Positions 31,700 to 44,228 of a stretch of DNA of 64,000 bases are shown piece by piece (position 1 is the first letter of the stretch; the number at the start of each line of letters is the position of its first letter). The stretch covers positions 462,196,780 to 462,260,779 of the forward strand of contig NC_053040.3 in NCBI RefSeq assembly GCF_002575655.3, in the 5' to 3' direction. The translations under genes and the position numbers were made by a program. The notes beneath the pieces are model-generated. The model had not been told where the DNA came from and ran no database searches. It saw nothing but the letters and a program-made list of their open reading frames with translations. Source of the stretch: Aegilops tauschii subsp. strangulata. Its lineage: Eukaryota; Streptophyta; Magnoliopsida; Poales; Poaceae.

Positions 31700-32213
31700 G
31701 AGGTTCCGTGTCATCGTTGCCGGTTTCTGTCATAGATGCATCTTCTTTTGATGATACAGAAACAGTTTTCATCCGCCTTGTCGAGAATTCTTTGCTACGG
31801 CGGTGTAGCAATGTTTGCCTTTCTCCGGGTATTCTCCATCTTAATTGAATCTTTGCTTGGTGTGCTGCGCTTCAACTCTTGGCTAGCTGTAATTTGTTGT
31901 ATTCTAGCTTTCTTTTGTTCTGGTTGCATGTTTGCATATAGCTCCCTATTTTGTGCCCTTTTTTGGTTTTGTTTTGCTGATAGGCTTCACGGCGTTTGTC
32001 CTGCTTTCTCTGCTTTTCTTCATTGGTCATCTCTGCTTCTGTCTGCATATTTGCATATTTCTGCCTTTTCTGTGCGCATATTTTTGTCTTGTTTCTCTGA
32101 TAAGCTTCACGTTGTTTTTTTGTTTTTCCTGCTTTTCTTCATTACTCATCTGTGCATATCGCTCTCTAACTCTTTTTCTTCTTTGTTCCTTGGCATCCAT
32201 TAACGGAGATTGA
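31700..32213 (-). pseudogene. Basic N-terminal repeats of the Helitron B transposase
   Basis: Starts at ATG 32213 (MDAKEQRRKRVRERYAQM, then SNEEKQEKQK). The sequence repeats a REAYQ-type/EEKQ unit several times, as in other plant Helitron proteins where reiterated (E/K/R)-rich modules precede the zinc finger. A frame change near 32110 and stops near 31930 and 31860 break it. The open frames on the opposite strand (31736-32203) are shadows of this region. Confidence 0.7.
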
Positions 32214-33169
32214 AACTCAATTGGCTTTCCTGCACGGTAGTTTTGGAATGTGTAAGAATATGTTATTTAATAGAAATGAGAAACTAATTGGAATCGATAT
32301 ATGCATCAGCAACAGTGATTAATGTGTTATTTAATAAAAAGAATAAACTAATTAAAATTGATATATGCATCAGCACAGGTCTCGAGCTCTAGAAAATGGT
32401 GGAAATAATTATTTATCAAGTTACATGAAAGAAAACTGCTACAGAGAGTCAAGGGTCCTTGGTCCTTTCTTATTTTGTGTTGTTCTGTCCATTTTAGAAT
32501 TATATTAGTGATATCTTCTTGGTGAACTCTGCGGAAATTTTAAGCTTCTTATCATTTCTATTGTTTTCTTCAAAAGAGAATTATTTGATTTGCATTTCAG
32601 TTAGTGAAATTAAGCAGTTCATGCCTTGGAATAGATATCAAAAAATCCTTGAAGTGATTATAAGTAATAAACAGTATTCTAAATATGCATTCATTCAGTT
32701 GGAGCCTTCATGGACTGGATATCTAATATTGTGAAACCGACTGTTTACTTTCCCGTATCTATATGCTGATGTAGATATCTTTAGGAATATATAAAATCCA
32801 TGATCTGATCCATGTATTTACAAGAGTTACCCAACATGCAGTGGTAGGACATGCATATTCTCAGTAGTTTTGAGTTATATTGATTGTATCCCTTCGGTGA
32901 TCAACATGTAATCACTCTTTAAGAATGTACGATTAATTGTTTTATTCTAATCAAATTGCAATAGCAGGACAGGGGGAGAGGGCCATATACGCCTATGGTT
33001 GTCCTTAGAAGCATGAGGTCATTGTTGATTCTAAATTTGATTTGTACATACCTGGGTCGATGTTTTTGACGTCAGCGGCGATACCGGCGAGGCAATGTGG
33101 AAAGCTGGATTGTTAAGAAGAATCGACCAAGGACTTGATATATATTGGATTAAGGGGATTGTACATGTA

Positions 33170-35724
33170 CTAGCACAGATGCCCGTGCGTTGCAACGGGA
33201 GATTTTTTGACGTGAATTCAAATTTAGTGAGAATTGTTAAAGCTTGTTCATTTCACCAACTTGCTTCGTGCGCACCTTCTTCAAGTCAATTTTGACAAAG
33301 CGCTCGTTCTTCTGTCCAACCTTGACAAATTCTATATGAATATGGATAAAGGAAGGTAATAATTTAAAAAAAATCTAGTGCACTCCATATCTTAAAAAGT
33401 AACAAATATGGTTACTCATCCCGCAAAAAAATGCTACTTTCCTCTCTAATGATTGTTCTTGTGATTGTGTGAACATAATGTAATTGTTGTCGTGCCTACC
33501 AGAGTTTCACTAAAAGGGGAAAAAATGAACAATGAGCTAAAATCAGGAACCGAGGAAGAAAATTGTGGAAGTTACAATCTTTTGTTCAAAATTGTACAAT
33601 TAAAATATGCCCTTGCGTTGCAGTGAAAAACTATTATCCCCGCATGGCCGCGTCCTCCTAGTAAATGAACACGTTTTCAAGACTCAAGAATAGCTATAGA
33701 GATGTGCTAGAGATAAAAAAAACCTTTGAAATTATATACTAAAATGAGATGAGGACTTTTAAATGCAATTGAAACTAAAAGGGCTACAATGTCAACATGG
33801 CCTAATTTCATAAAAGCATCCATGGTAGTTTTGGTCCTATAAAGATAGCCTCATACACTTCAAGCATCAGAGTCGTTGTCTCCTAGCTTGATGTCCCTCT
33901 AGCCTTAAAATATATCTCCAACAAATGAAAAAAGTAAAATTAATTGGTCTCACATACTGTACCTGAAAGCGTTGTAGCTGGTGTGTTTATTAAGGGAGCG
34001 GTTAGAAGCAAGCCGATCCAAGACAGTCGAACAACACAAAATGATGAGTCAAAAAAGTAAAATCACTGTTTGGAACAAAATGGTAAGAACAAAACCAATA
34101 TTTAAGAAAGAATTCCTATGCAATTTAGGGTTCGTCTATGGTAAACCTTTTTTTCTGGACACCGTTTCAGGTGAGCTACCAACGTGTGAGACGTGATGAG
34201 GCTAATTTGATGCGTGCTCATATATGCCTGATTGATTATTGGAATGACGACCAGATTTTTTCTGTTTCAGATCAGCCATGACACACATGTATGTGATGTT
34301 CGGATTGGCCATAGGCCATGCGTGGGTGTTTAATTAGGAGCAAAAATCCCACGAGTCAGCCTCAGCTAGCCAGAGGCTGCAAAAATCCATCCGACGCCAC
34401 TTTGCTCTGCTTCATGTGGCCGGTTAGCACTGCCGTCCGTCGAGACGCCCCCGCTGCTCGACTTCTCTCTCCCGCACGCCTCCTCCATCTTGCTCCGTCC
34501 GTCGAGCCGACCCCGCTGATCAACTTGTCTCTCTCCCACTCAGGCCTCCGTTGACCTTTGCCCCCTGCTCGCTGCCGCGGCAGCACACGTCCCGCCTCGC
34601 TGCATCACCCCGGCCTCCGCCGGAAGCTCGCCATCTGGACACCAATCCCTCTTTCTGCCCTCTACTTGTTTGATTTCCAAGCTTGCTTATTGATTTGCTA
34701 AGCAACATGTATATAAACTGGACTGATTCGATCTAATGAAGCGAGGTGGGACTATTCTATGGATGCACAATAGTGGAAGGGCTGATCAAACTTTCGCAAC
34801 CAGGATAAGCCAACGAATCGTTGATCGATACAGGCTGTGTGATGGCGACCAGCGCGGTGAGGTCGGCGTTGAGCGCGAGGCCGCGGGCCGGGCCGCTGGG
34901 GACGGTCAACTCGTCCACATACCCGTCGTTCAGGGACGCATCCGTCACCGGAGCTTCGGCGGCTGCGGGCGGTAGATGAGGTACACGGTGAGCACGGCCA
35001 CAACGATGACGACCACCGCCAGCCAGAACACGATGCAGCAGAGAGTGAAACAGGGCCGGCAGCTGCCCGCGCTTTGCCTCCAGCGAGAGGAAGCCCGGGG
35101 AGCCTTTCCGAAGTCCTCCTCCCCGGCGTCTAGCGGGATGTCCTGGCGGCATTTGCGATGGTTGACCCCTGGTGATCATGGTGCCGGTGCTGCTACAGGC
35201 TCCCGTTGCCCGATACCGGCACGTTCACTTGGTAAGGTGCGCCGCCTTCGTCTGGCTTGATCGTGGTGACGCTCTCGACCCTTGTGGTGTTCGTCCTGAA
35301 GCCACCGTTGCCGGTCGGGCGCGGGCCCATCCGCGGTGCCTGGATCAGCCATGGGAACCTCGTCCTCTACTCTCCCGGGACGCGCTCGTACCTGTACCGT
35401 CGATTGTCGACCGCCATCCGCGGCAGCTGCGCTGGCGGTGGCTGCCCATGCCTTTGCCACAGCGCCATGTAGTACGGCCTGGCGGACGCCGGCAGCAGCG
35501 CCTTCGGTTTGTCGACTTCCTCAATGCCGTCGTGGCTCGGCCTACCGGGGATGCCGTCGTCGCCAGGATGAGGATGCATCTACGCCTCGCTCGTTCGGGA
35601 CGTATCAAATTTTATTAGTACTACCTTGCTTATACGTTTTAGATTTAAACTGAAAGCGTAAATTCACGAGAAAAAAGCGTATTGTGACGATGAACTTAAA
35701 AAGTCAATCCGCGCTTTATTATTG
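33170..35724 (-). mobile_element. Helitron C, non-autonomous, carries an LEA_2/NHL gene copy
   Basis: The 3' end on the - strand is CCCGTTGCAACGCACGGG then CATCTGTGCTAG (CTAG 33170-33173, flanking A). The 5' region 35613-35724 is the shared ~100-bp Helitron start, but its outermost TCTCTCCC is missing and it abuts the CTAG of Helitron D. Only 11 bases separate it from the proposed 5' end of B. The main cargo is at 34760-35579. A decayed second 3' end (GCCCTTGCGTTGCAGTG) lies inside it at about 33607. 33700-34350 holds no recognisable gene. Confidence 0.78.
34760..35579 (-). pseudogene. LEA_2/NHL (NDR1/HIN1-like) gene copy, frameshifted
   Basis: On the - strand the frame from 35579 starts MHPHPGDDGIPGRPSHDG, continues PYYMALWQRHGQPPP and is shifted by 35367. 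A hydrophobic helix follows at about 34970-35060, in another frame (CCIVFWLAVVVIVVAVLTVY, then LIYRPQPPKLR). After a further frame change comes TDASLNDGYVDELTVPSG, then LALNADLTALVAI. A Pro-rich N-terminus, one membrane helix, a YRP motif and an LEA_2 start are the plan of NDR1/HIN1-like membrane proteins of plant defence and stress. The C-terminal half of the LEA_2 domain is absent. At least three frame changes make it non-functional. It was most likely captured by Helitron C. Confidence 0.72.
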
Positions 35725-37755
35725 CTAGCAAAAGTGCCCGTGCGTGCAACGGATGAACAACAAAAAAATCATAAAATTTATAGACCCCAATAAAACAATT
35801 CGAGTTCAGGCAAATTGCATCAATATGTCATCAATTCTACAGATTGATAATTAAGAATAAATGATGCAAGAAAGTGTACAACACGAGACATCAAATTTAT
35901 GACAAAAAGAAATAGATCAAAGATTTTTAATGATGTAGGTAGTCAATCCCCCTAGGGGCACTTTTAATACATTCATAATCCTGCATGTTCCTCATTTAAT
36001 TATGCATGCACCGTGGATCCATTTAATTAGCTCATATATTGTTACAAGTCCATTCGTTAATCAACATGTTTTCTTTAATTGTGCATGCTTGGCTGAGGAA
36101 TCCTACCCCCATCATACTTCCTCTCTTCCGGTTTATAGGGCTCTATTCAAAAATCTCACCAACCAGGATAGATGATATGTGATGGAATAGTTTTTGTAGT
36201 TTACAAAAGTACTCACTTAATGTTCCAGTGCATTGCAATGGGGCCGGCCAAAGTATTCTAGTTGTGTTCAACACCAGTTATGTCAAATATGTAGTACCAA
36301 GGTTGCAAATTCCTTTGGCAACCTTTGTTAACCTAACCAAGTAGCAGCATTGATATTTCAAAAAAGTAGTAGCATTGAGGACAATGAAGATCATACCCTC
36401 CCATCAATTTATGTTCGTGCTAAAAAGGCATTATTTTGTCAGATATAATTAGTATTCTGGAGCCTGTATAATAAAATGGGGCGCGCACTACCTTCAGGGT
36501 TAGAATCTCATGAAGATGTGATTTTAATGGTGTCAACGCTCCTACGGCCAAACACAATTAAGATATCCGTATTTAGGAAATGAACTATTTGTAGGAACAA
36601 AAATGTATCATAAAAATATAAGAACTAAAAAAAGACAGGGATACCTTAGAAGATACCACTAAAAGGCAGATCAGGAGAATCATCACTTATCGATGCCACA
36701 TTTGTCATTATCTCACTGCCCGGTTAGATAATTTGGGAAAAGGAAATGATAACTCAACCTCTCTCTTCTGAATTTGGAAGAAACAATAGGAATGTGGAAG
36801 CTCGGTGTCGTCACCTGACTTGATTCCAGCGAGCTTGTCCATGGTGGTGATTGCCTACAATACCACAGACGTGACTCGCCCCATGCTAGCTACTGCTTCG
36901 GCGCTGCCTCACTTTTCACAGGGGTTCCTTGGCAAGGCTTGATGCATGTGTACTACATTCAAAGTTTCAGACTGCATGTAAACAAAAGATACAGAGGTGA
37001 GCCCTCAAAATTCAGACTGATTTATCCTACAACGTCGGACGTTTCCAATCAGTCAATGGAGCAGTTCGTGTCATTCATATATTCCATTCCATCTTAGACT
37101 GTAAAGAAGAACAACGCTGATGGATGTAGGGGGTAACTTGCCTCCAACCTTGCCGTAGCTGACATGCTTGCTATTGCCAGCCTGGGACCATGGTACGGGA
37201 GCAATATAGCAACTGGGCTTCTGACGGGGACTGTATACAACCTGAAGCTCGAGGGCGGGGCGGAGGATCCATCCAGAAGCGTGGCAGGCTATGTGAGTTC
37301 ACCTAAGGATTGGGTCCAATTCACCTGGCAGCTATATACTCCTACGTGTAATCGTCAAATCTGTCATTGTTCAGATATAATAGATATGCAGCTATACATG
37401 TTCTCCTGGCATCTATACATGTAGTGGTCAAATAAATAATAGTTACACGACGGGTAAATAATATTTTGGGCTTCTCAACATTACCAAGGATGGAGATCAT
37501 TTTTGCTTAATTTTCGGAGTAGCAGTGGAGGAACTTCTTCTGTTGCATATCTGCTATATGTGAACAATGGTAGATAATCTCCCTGTCCTATAAGATGATC
37601 TCCCTGTATATACTGTATCCCCTGCAAATAATATCCCTGTACAGTCCTATGAGGAACAAATCCGGCAGAATATAATTGAAAGCAGTTTTATGCAGGCGGG
37701 CTCTCTGATCAATACTAAGATCATACATCTCTAGCTAACAGATTACTACATGCAT

Positions 37756-37960
37756 ATGGATCAACCCATCCGACTACATGGATCTCTTACATATTACTAC
37801 ATGGATCAACAAAGATTAATTCATGGATCAAACCAACCAGATTACTACATGGATCAACCCATCCGACTACACGGATCTCTTATATATTACTACATGGATC
37901 AACAAAGATTAATTCATGGATCAAACCAACCAGATTACTACATGGATCAACCCATCTTTA
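37756..37960. repeat. 93-bp tandem repeat, about 2.2 copies
   Basis: ATGGATCAACCCATC starts at 37756, 37849 and 37942, a constant 93-bp period with nearly identical units. Each unit itself contains degenerate ~20-bp TACTACATGGATCAA subunits. Since 93 is divisible by three, a repetitive open frame runs through it, but it has no sign of being a gene. Confidence 0.88.
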
Positions 37961-38029
37961 GTAGGCAAAGATTAAGTACCTGGATCAAGTAAAAATAATA
38001 CAGTACCTTGACGTCGTCAGACCATAGCA

Positions 38030-38620
38030 TCATGCCAGACCGGTAGCCGTGGTGTCTTACATGCTGTTGTTCAGTGGGGCGATGACCGATGAGGCCGACG
38101 CGTCCGCGCAAGGAGTGTTGTTCATCAAGGCCAACAAGTCTGCGATGACACATGCATCGTTGGCTGCCCGAAAAGTATTGGGGCGGAAGCAGCGGCCAAG
38201 CCGATCTGGCGGCATCGAGTTGCTGCGCTAGCAACGGCCGTGAGGGACCATGAGGCTGCGGGAGGGTAGGTCGGCGTGATCTATGTGTGTTGCCAGCGGA
38301 GACTGAGGCGGATGGGGATGCCAACGCGGCATGGTGCCTACCCATTGATGGAGCCTCATCGTCGCACGATCTGCCATGGCTGCCAATCATGCTTGTGGAC
38401 CACATCACCACACGTTGCAGGCAGTAGAGATACTGGTGTGGTCGTTGACTGGAAGCCGCCCGTGTGCCATGGTCACCACCGCCGGAGCCGACCACGGAAT
38501 AGAGGGAGATGGATTGGCGGTGTGCAGTGCGGTGCGTTGGCGCCGGCGACCGGGGTGAGGGAGGAGCGAGAGGGGTTGGACCGTGTTGGTCGGTTAAGGG
38601 AGGCGTGAGCATCCGGGGTA
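38030..38620 (-). other. GC-rich captured fragment in Helitron D, unrecognised
   Basis: An abrupt rise in GC near the 5' end of Helitron D, with open frames on both strands (221 codons on -, 110 on +). Translations are Arg/His/Pro/Ser-rich with no motif I recognise. It occupies the position of a captured first exon. I cannot say which strand, if either, was coding. Confidence 0.35.
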
Positions 38621-38899
38621 GGGAGAGCGATGTGCGCCGAGAGCGAGGGCATGATTGTTGGAATTGGTCTCTTGGTTTCTAGGTACGCTCGTGGGCCAGA
38701 TCAACGTGAGATACGCGGGGTAAAAAAACCGACGAAAAAATCGGTGGAAGAGGGACGAAAACAACAACACAGCGGGGGATATATAGATAGTTATTAGTAC
38801 CACCTCGTTTATATCGTTTTTATTACGATTTTGTCCATACAACCCGACAAAGTCGATCCGTGCTTTATTATTAGGGAGAGATATATAAATATAATATAA

Positions 38900-41800
38900 C
38901 TAGTAAATATGCCCGTGCGTTGCTACGGGTGACAATGCAGCTAAACTAATCGAACAAATGATTAAGTTACTTGAATGACTTCTTAAAGATGGAATGCATG
39001 GATAGTATCATGAGGTAGACCTACAAAATTTTATTTAACCATTGACTGCTTAGGCGCATCAATCAGTCTTTTTTCAGTTTGATATGTTGATGTCCAAGAG
39101 CACAATTTTAGTTTAGGGGTTGTTCGGATCTCCTTCAACGCCATGCTTCACCAACTACACGAATCAGAGGCCTCTCATAGTACAATTTGGTGAAGTTGCC
39201 GCAGCTTATCTTCGTGAAGTCGAAATCACAGAGCTTAATATATTTACGATGACAGTGCCATCGCCAACTGGCTTTACACTTACTTGTGTATCTCCATTTT
39301 CATGAACTTTCATGAACCCCGTCGAAGCACTATCCATGACGTTGGATTGTTTCCTTATCACAAGTCCGCCACGAAGCGCTATCGATGGCATCGCCATTGT
39401 TCCATTCTCACAAGCTCACCACTGTCCAGCCACCCGCCCTCCACCTCAATTCTACTTGTGTCGTCGCCCCACCATTGCCTCCCTCTCCTCCCGTCGTCCT
39501 CCTCCCTCCATCACCCTCTTTCACACCATTGGCCTCCTTCCTAGTGTCACCCTCTTCACCAACATAGACCCCCTCCCCGCCGTCGACCTATGCTATGTTC
39601 GTGGCCAACCCCTCATCCAACAGAAGTCCCAAATGGTGCAAGTCCTCCACGAAAGCTGGACCATGGCGTTGAAGCTTCAACATTTCCATACATTTAAGAT
39701 TAGGCTTATATGTATGTTTCTTTCCCTGGAGTTGTTGCATAGTGAAATAGTTTAGCATAGCAATGTTAACTTCAGCTAGAAATACAATATATCTGCTCCG
39801 GTAATAGCTCATCTAAATAAATGTTATTTTTCACTTGTATATATACTTTGCAAGTAATCTTTCATCAAGTTCCCACACATAGATGTAAAATCACTGCCAC
39901 TTGCATTCAATCGCCAATTGTAATAATTCTCTAATAAACCTTTTTCTTCTAATTTTTTGCTGGCTCTACAGGGAATATCAAGGTCACGGCTACCAGATTT
40001 TTAGATCAACATAATGTGTCAGTATATCATCACTTTTAAAATAAAGAAATTTGCGGATATGATATAAACTTCAGTGTCACTACATTTACAATCCATATGA
40101 TAACCAATAATGGCCCATAGCTCGTACATGTACAATATGAATGTTAGAAGGTCCACCACACTTTCCTGCTCCATCCTTGCTACAGCTGAGAGAGAATAGG
40201 CATACAATGTGTTACCCTTGCAATATGAGAAGCAAAGTACAGAGCCACAACGGTATTTCAAGTAGGCACAAGAGAGAGAATATATTGCATTACTTCTATA
40301 AGGAATATAATGGTTCCAATGAATTGGTATCCAGGTTTGACTACTTCCATAAGAAACTTATTTCCTGTAGTGTGTAGACACTTGAAGAAACATGTTTCAT
40401 GTAATCTAGACACTTGAAGAAGGCAAATGTATATGAAGCTCTGCAATTCCCTCATTGGTCCTGACATATTGGATCCTTCGCCATGCATCCTGGGTTCAGG
40501 GGCTCATTCTTTCCCTTGCTTCAGTTGCTTGTTACCTGGCATACAACGTGTCATCTCATTCCAAAAAATACTGAAGGACTAATAGACATGGTCTTCATGA
40601 GTTTATCCATTGCTTGCATCTGTATGTACATACTGACATGGAGTAACTCCTCTCTCAGTGAATTTCAGAAAAGGGTCATTTGGCGATGACTCATGTGAGC
40701 TGTGCTCAAGCCAGTTGACCAATGCTGCAGCTAAAGCATCTTTGGAGAAAGTAACCATGCTGAGATATAGGTTAGAAACAAAATAGAAGCCAATTTTTAA
40801 GATAAAACATGGTAAACATGATAAACATGGTATTAGCACAACTGGAGCAAAGATCACAACATGGAAAAATGATCATCATTATAGATAAAAAATAGGATGG
40901 GTGAATAAAATAATTATTTCTCCTCAATTTGACATAGCAGAGCACGAGTACACCCAAATAGATACATAATTTGCCTGCTTTCCATACTACCTAGATAATT
41001 AGAATTGCTTGAAGGCAAAGTCTGTAAGAAAGGAATATGTAGAAATTTGAAAACCAACATAAAGTAATCTGACATTGTTCTAACCTTACAAATTGAGGTG
41101 CATTAGTAAGAAAAGTGAAACTTCTTACCCTGTTGCTTGCACAAGTAGCAGGCTTTCCTAGGTTTGAATCACTCCAAGAAATCAATGGGTAAACTGCGGC
41201 ATCTGCTATGTTCTGCTAATTGTGCGGTAGTACGAAGTGGTTAAGACATCGACATAGGGACGGATTGCATCACAAATTTGACAACCAACAACGACAGGAG
41301 CACATCTCTGAAGAAAGCACAAATCCACAATGTGATCTCTACTCTCTGATAGCCGGTGGAGAAAGTAGACGGAGAGCGCCATCACCAGCACATACATGGG
41401 GTTCATCACGAGCACTGGCGGAGCTCTGTCCAGGCTACAGAGGCGACGACGCGGGGTTCATCTCCGTCGCGCACATTCAGGCGTCCACCGGCGGGCTGCA
41501 TGCCCTGTCGAGCCGGCCCTAGTGCTCTGTCAAGGCTATTAGTGCAGTAGCGCAGGTCGTTGCGCACACCGGCTCAAGATTCATGCCCCTGTATCGCTTC
41601 TCGGCGTAGTATACTCGCCGCCTACTCACTGGCCCCGTTTGCACCCTGCACACACACCAGCCACCAATTAACATATATGCACAACCACCAATTAACATAT
41701 ATGCACACACACACAAGAAGCTACGCACCGCATACTCTACACAACCAGGACAACATCTTCTACACACTCTGAATTGATTACATAACATCACAGAAAACAA

Positions 41801-44228
41801 TTTTGTTGTCAAATTTCAATATATTATGGAAAGCATGCTGAAAGAAACTTTGATAGTTGAAAATGCCTAATTATGTTTCCTATGGGCATCGGTTAAAATG
41901 TCAAGAGTAGGGTTAAGAATACCATGAATATATAGCCTTCTTGCCATAACGTATCATCAATCTAGTCAGTTGTCCTTTTTTGTATGGGCGCATGATCCAT
42001 AGCTTTGAGATCCATATGTCTATTCTACCAACAGAAGACTATGCATATTAGTGAAAATGATATCGATACATTTGGAAGGTTTGTTTAGTTGTAAAATTAT
42101 TGTACAACATACCTTTGATTATTCTTAAAGACTGAATGAAGTTAATGTGAGATCCGAAGTGTCTTCAGAATTGGCGAGTGGAGAAGATCAAGATCAATTA
42201 ACATCAGATGGTGGCTGAAGATTGAGAGAGAATATTAATTGCCTTAGCAGTCATCTTGGGCAGTTGGCATGGATGTTGGTCCCTGACTGATGACGCTCTG
42301 CTTGTTTATTTGTTCCCGCAGATCCTCTAAATGACTGGCAGGGTGCCGCCGATGAATAGTTCATCTGTGAGGCCCTCCAGAAACGATAAATAAGCCGTGT
42401 TGACGGGAGTTTTTTACTATGCTGCTGGTACAAACGCCGTGAAATACCATCAGAAGCACACCATACCACCAATTAGATGGCTGCAATGGTATACCAATTT
42501 CGTTAACAAACTATGAATTAATTCTAAAAACCTATTCTGATTAGGTATCACATGCATGCATACGTATATGTAAACACCTTTAGATAGAGCTCAAGGACTA
42601 CAACTGTAAGATCCAACAACAATCGGAAAAAACTGAAATTCTGCTGCCACAAGGCCCACAACCGCAGGAAGAAATTCTAGATCAAGACTGCTCTATTCCT
42701 CCACGCAGGCTGGGGGCCAAGGTGCGGGCTGTGATCTCGAGCAACCAGAACTGGGCGGTAGATGCAGGCATGAAGTTTGAAACCTAAGGTTAATCTGAGA
42801 GCTCCCCGTTGTGTACTTTGTGGACACCTGATCGACCAGTCGTGGGTACTGAGGTGTACGCAGTGGTGGCAGTATGTGTGTAGTGAAGCTATAGGGAATC
42901 TGTTCATGCATGAGTCAAACTGAAACCTGATGTCTATGCTTTATGATATAATGCACAAAAGATTAGTAACTGGAATCTTAATTTATTTCTATAGTATTAA
43001 GTGGGCAATTATGCCCCATGCCCCCATCTATAAACTGTAGGACTGCCCCAATGATAGTGCGACCGTGTGCTGAGAGTAGACATTCACAGGAGCTCTGGAA
43101 GGTGCTTATTAGCAGATGGTTGGTAGGCATTGCATGCTATGGTTTCTCTTTTCTTAATATAATTACATGAAAAAAGCGATTGGCTACAGAGCATAGAGTC
43201 TGATCTCTGATGTGTTCATGTTCTCACTTTCTCACCAAATCTGAACCTAAACATTATATTAGTTTGCACTTCAAACATCTTCCGTCTAGTAATTCTATTC
43301 ATGCATGATCAAGATTGTAGAAACACATACATGTGATTAATCAATCTCGAAAAAATACATGTGATTAAGGATGGGAAAAGACAAACCTGAGGGTTGAAGT
43401 AAGATGGAGTTGCATGAATTCTCCATCTTCACGATTGCTAGTTTGACTCTTGTCAGAATATTAGAAATCCCTATCGGCAGAATCAAAACACATATGAAAG
43501 CCTTGCGGTATCCATCCTTCCCCTACTAAAATTTGGCTGCAATCAGAAATATTTAATCATTGACAACTGCGGAGATGGGGTAGGGGTCAAGTCAACAGAT
43601 CTTGGCGGTGCCGGTGCTTGTCAATCATCTATGCAACAGGGAGACATACCATGCAGCAAGTTGGATAGGCGCGCTGTCGAGGAGGCTGGGCACGGTCGTC
43701 AGCGGGGCTGCGGGATGGACGTCGACGAGCAGCTCGTCCGTGCTCCCCGCATGGCCGACGAGCAGCTGCGGCTAGGTGTCGCGGGACATGCGGCGGATCC
43801 TGCCGATCTCGTCCAGATTTGGTGACCACGGATCGAGGACGGGTACCACAGGGTGGAGGGACGGCGGCGGCGGAGGGATGGGGGCGCGGCGGCGGAAGAA
43901 ACCCTCGTGCGGGGCAGCAATTTCAGCGACGGGCGAGTCAGGGCTGCGTACGAACTGTTTTTTACACTTATGTTTGGGCTACGGTGGACTGCGGGTTGAT
44001 TTCTAAAACCACAGGGACGCGGCCCGAAGGAAGTACTCGCTTCAGGTCGAGGCCCAGCCGGTTGAGCCTGCTGGTGACCACAAAAATCGACAGATGAAAC
44101 GGTTTCCGAAATAGTACCGCCTCGCATATATGTTTTAAATTTAAACTGAAAGCGTAAATTCACAGGAAGAAGCGTATTGTGACGGTGAACCCGACAAAGT
44201 CAATCCGTGCTTTATTATTAGGGAGAGA
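38900..44228 (-). mobile_element. Helitron E, non-autonomous
   Basis: The 3' end on the - strand is CCCGTAGCAACGCACGGGC followed by ATATTTACTAG (CTAG 38900-38903, flanking A). The 5' region 44114-44228 is the longest and best-preserved copy of the shared start, ending TCTCTCCCTAATAATAAAGC at 44228. Eighteen bases of AT-rich sequence separate it from Helitron D. It carries GC-rich pieces at about 41350-41530 and 43630-43990. The rest (39100-41200 and 41800-43600) is AT-rich with no supported coding region. Confidence 0.78.
43630..43990 (-). pseudogene. Captured gene fragment in Helitron E, family unknown
   Basis: On the - strand one frame reads LHPVVPVLDPWSPNLDEIGR, then MSRDT, a TAG, and LVGHAGSTDELLVDVHPAAP, ending near 43650. 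The codon use looks like grass coding sequence (GC at third positions), and the stop falls where glutamine would fit. I do not recognise the family. It sits next to the 5' end of the Helitron, like the fragments in A, C and D. Confidence 0.4.

Larger units (their letters stand above)
24041..33158 (-). mobile_element. Helitron B, formerly autonomous (encodes Rep-helicase)
   Basis: The 3' end on the - strand is hairpin GCCCGTTGCAACGCACGGGC followed by TTTGTACTAG (CTAG 24041-24044, flanking A at 24040). The proposed 5' end is TCCCCTTAATCC, starting at 33158 and preceded by A on the - strand, so the element sits in the canonical A/T target. The 5' end is inferred: it lacks the TCTCT of its neighbours. 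Inside, right to left, are an N-terminal basic region, zinc-finger and Rep domains and a PIF1-type helicase, all broken. This is the only element here that could once have supplied transposition functions to the others. The stretch 25610-26830 holds no recognisable gene. Confidence 0.8.
35725..38881 (-). mobile_element. Helitron D, non-autonomous
   Basis: The 3' end on the - strand is CCGTTGCACGCACGGGCAC followed by TTTTGCTAG (CTAG 35725-35728). The 5' end is TCTCTCCCTAATAATAAAGC starting at 38881, followed by T on the + strand as expected for an A/T target. The base before CTAG is G, because the element abuts the truncated 5' end of Helitron C. Cargo is unrecognised: a short open piece at 37164-37330 and a GC-rich piece at 38030-38620. 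35760-37150 is AT-rich with nothing supported. Confidence 0.8.

Noticed and set aside
31736..32203. 155-codon hydrophobic open frame on the + strand, looking like a membrane protein
   Set aside because: It is the antisense of the Lys/Glu-rich N-terminal repeats of the Helitron transposase, which read as Phe/Leu/Cys-rich on the opposite strand.
37947..38612. 221-codon open frame on the - strand of Helitron D
   Set aside because: It spans both the 93-bp repeat edge and a GC-rich block, has no recognisable domain, and is matched by open frames on the other strand. I kept only the GC-rich fragment as an unrecognised feature.
33170..38900. Reading the shared ~100-bp AAGCGTATTGTGACGG segments as ends of MITEs or LINE 3' tails
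   Set aside because: They have no inverted partner, no poly-A and no target duplication. Their outer ends fit the TCTCT-type Helitron 5' start, and each is paired with a hairpin-CTAG end.
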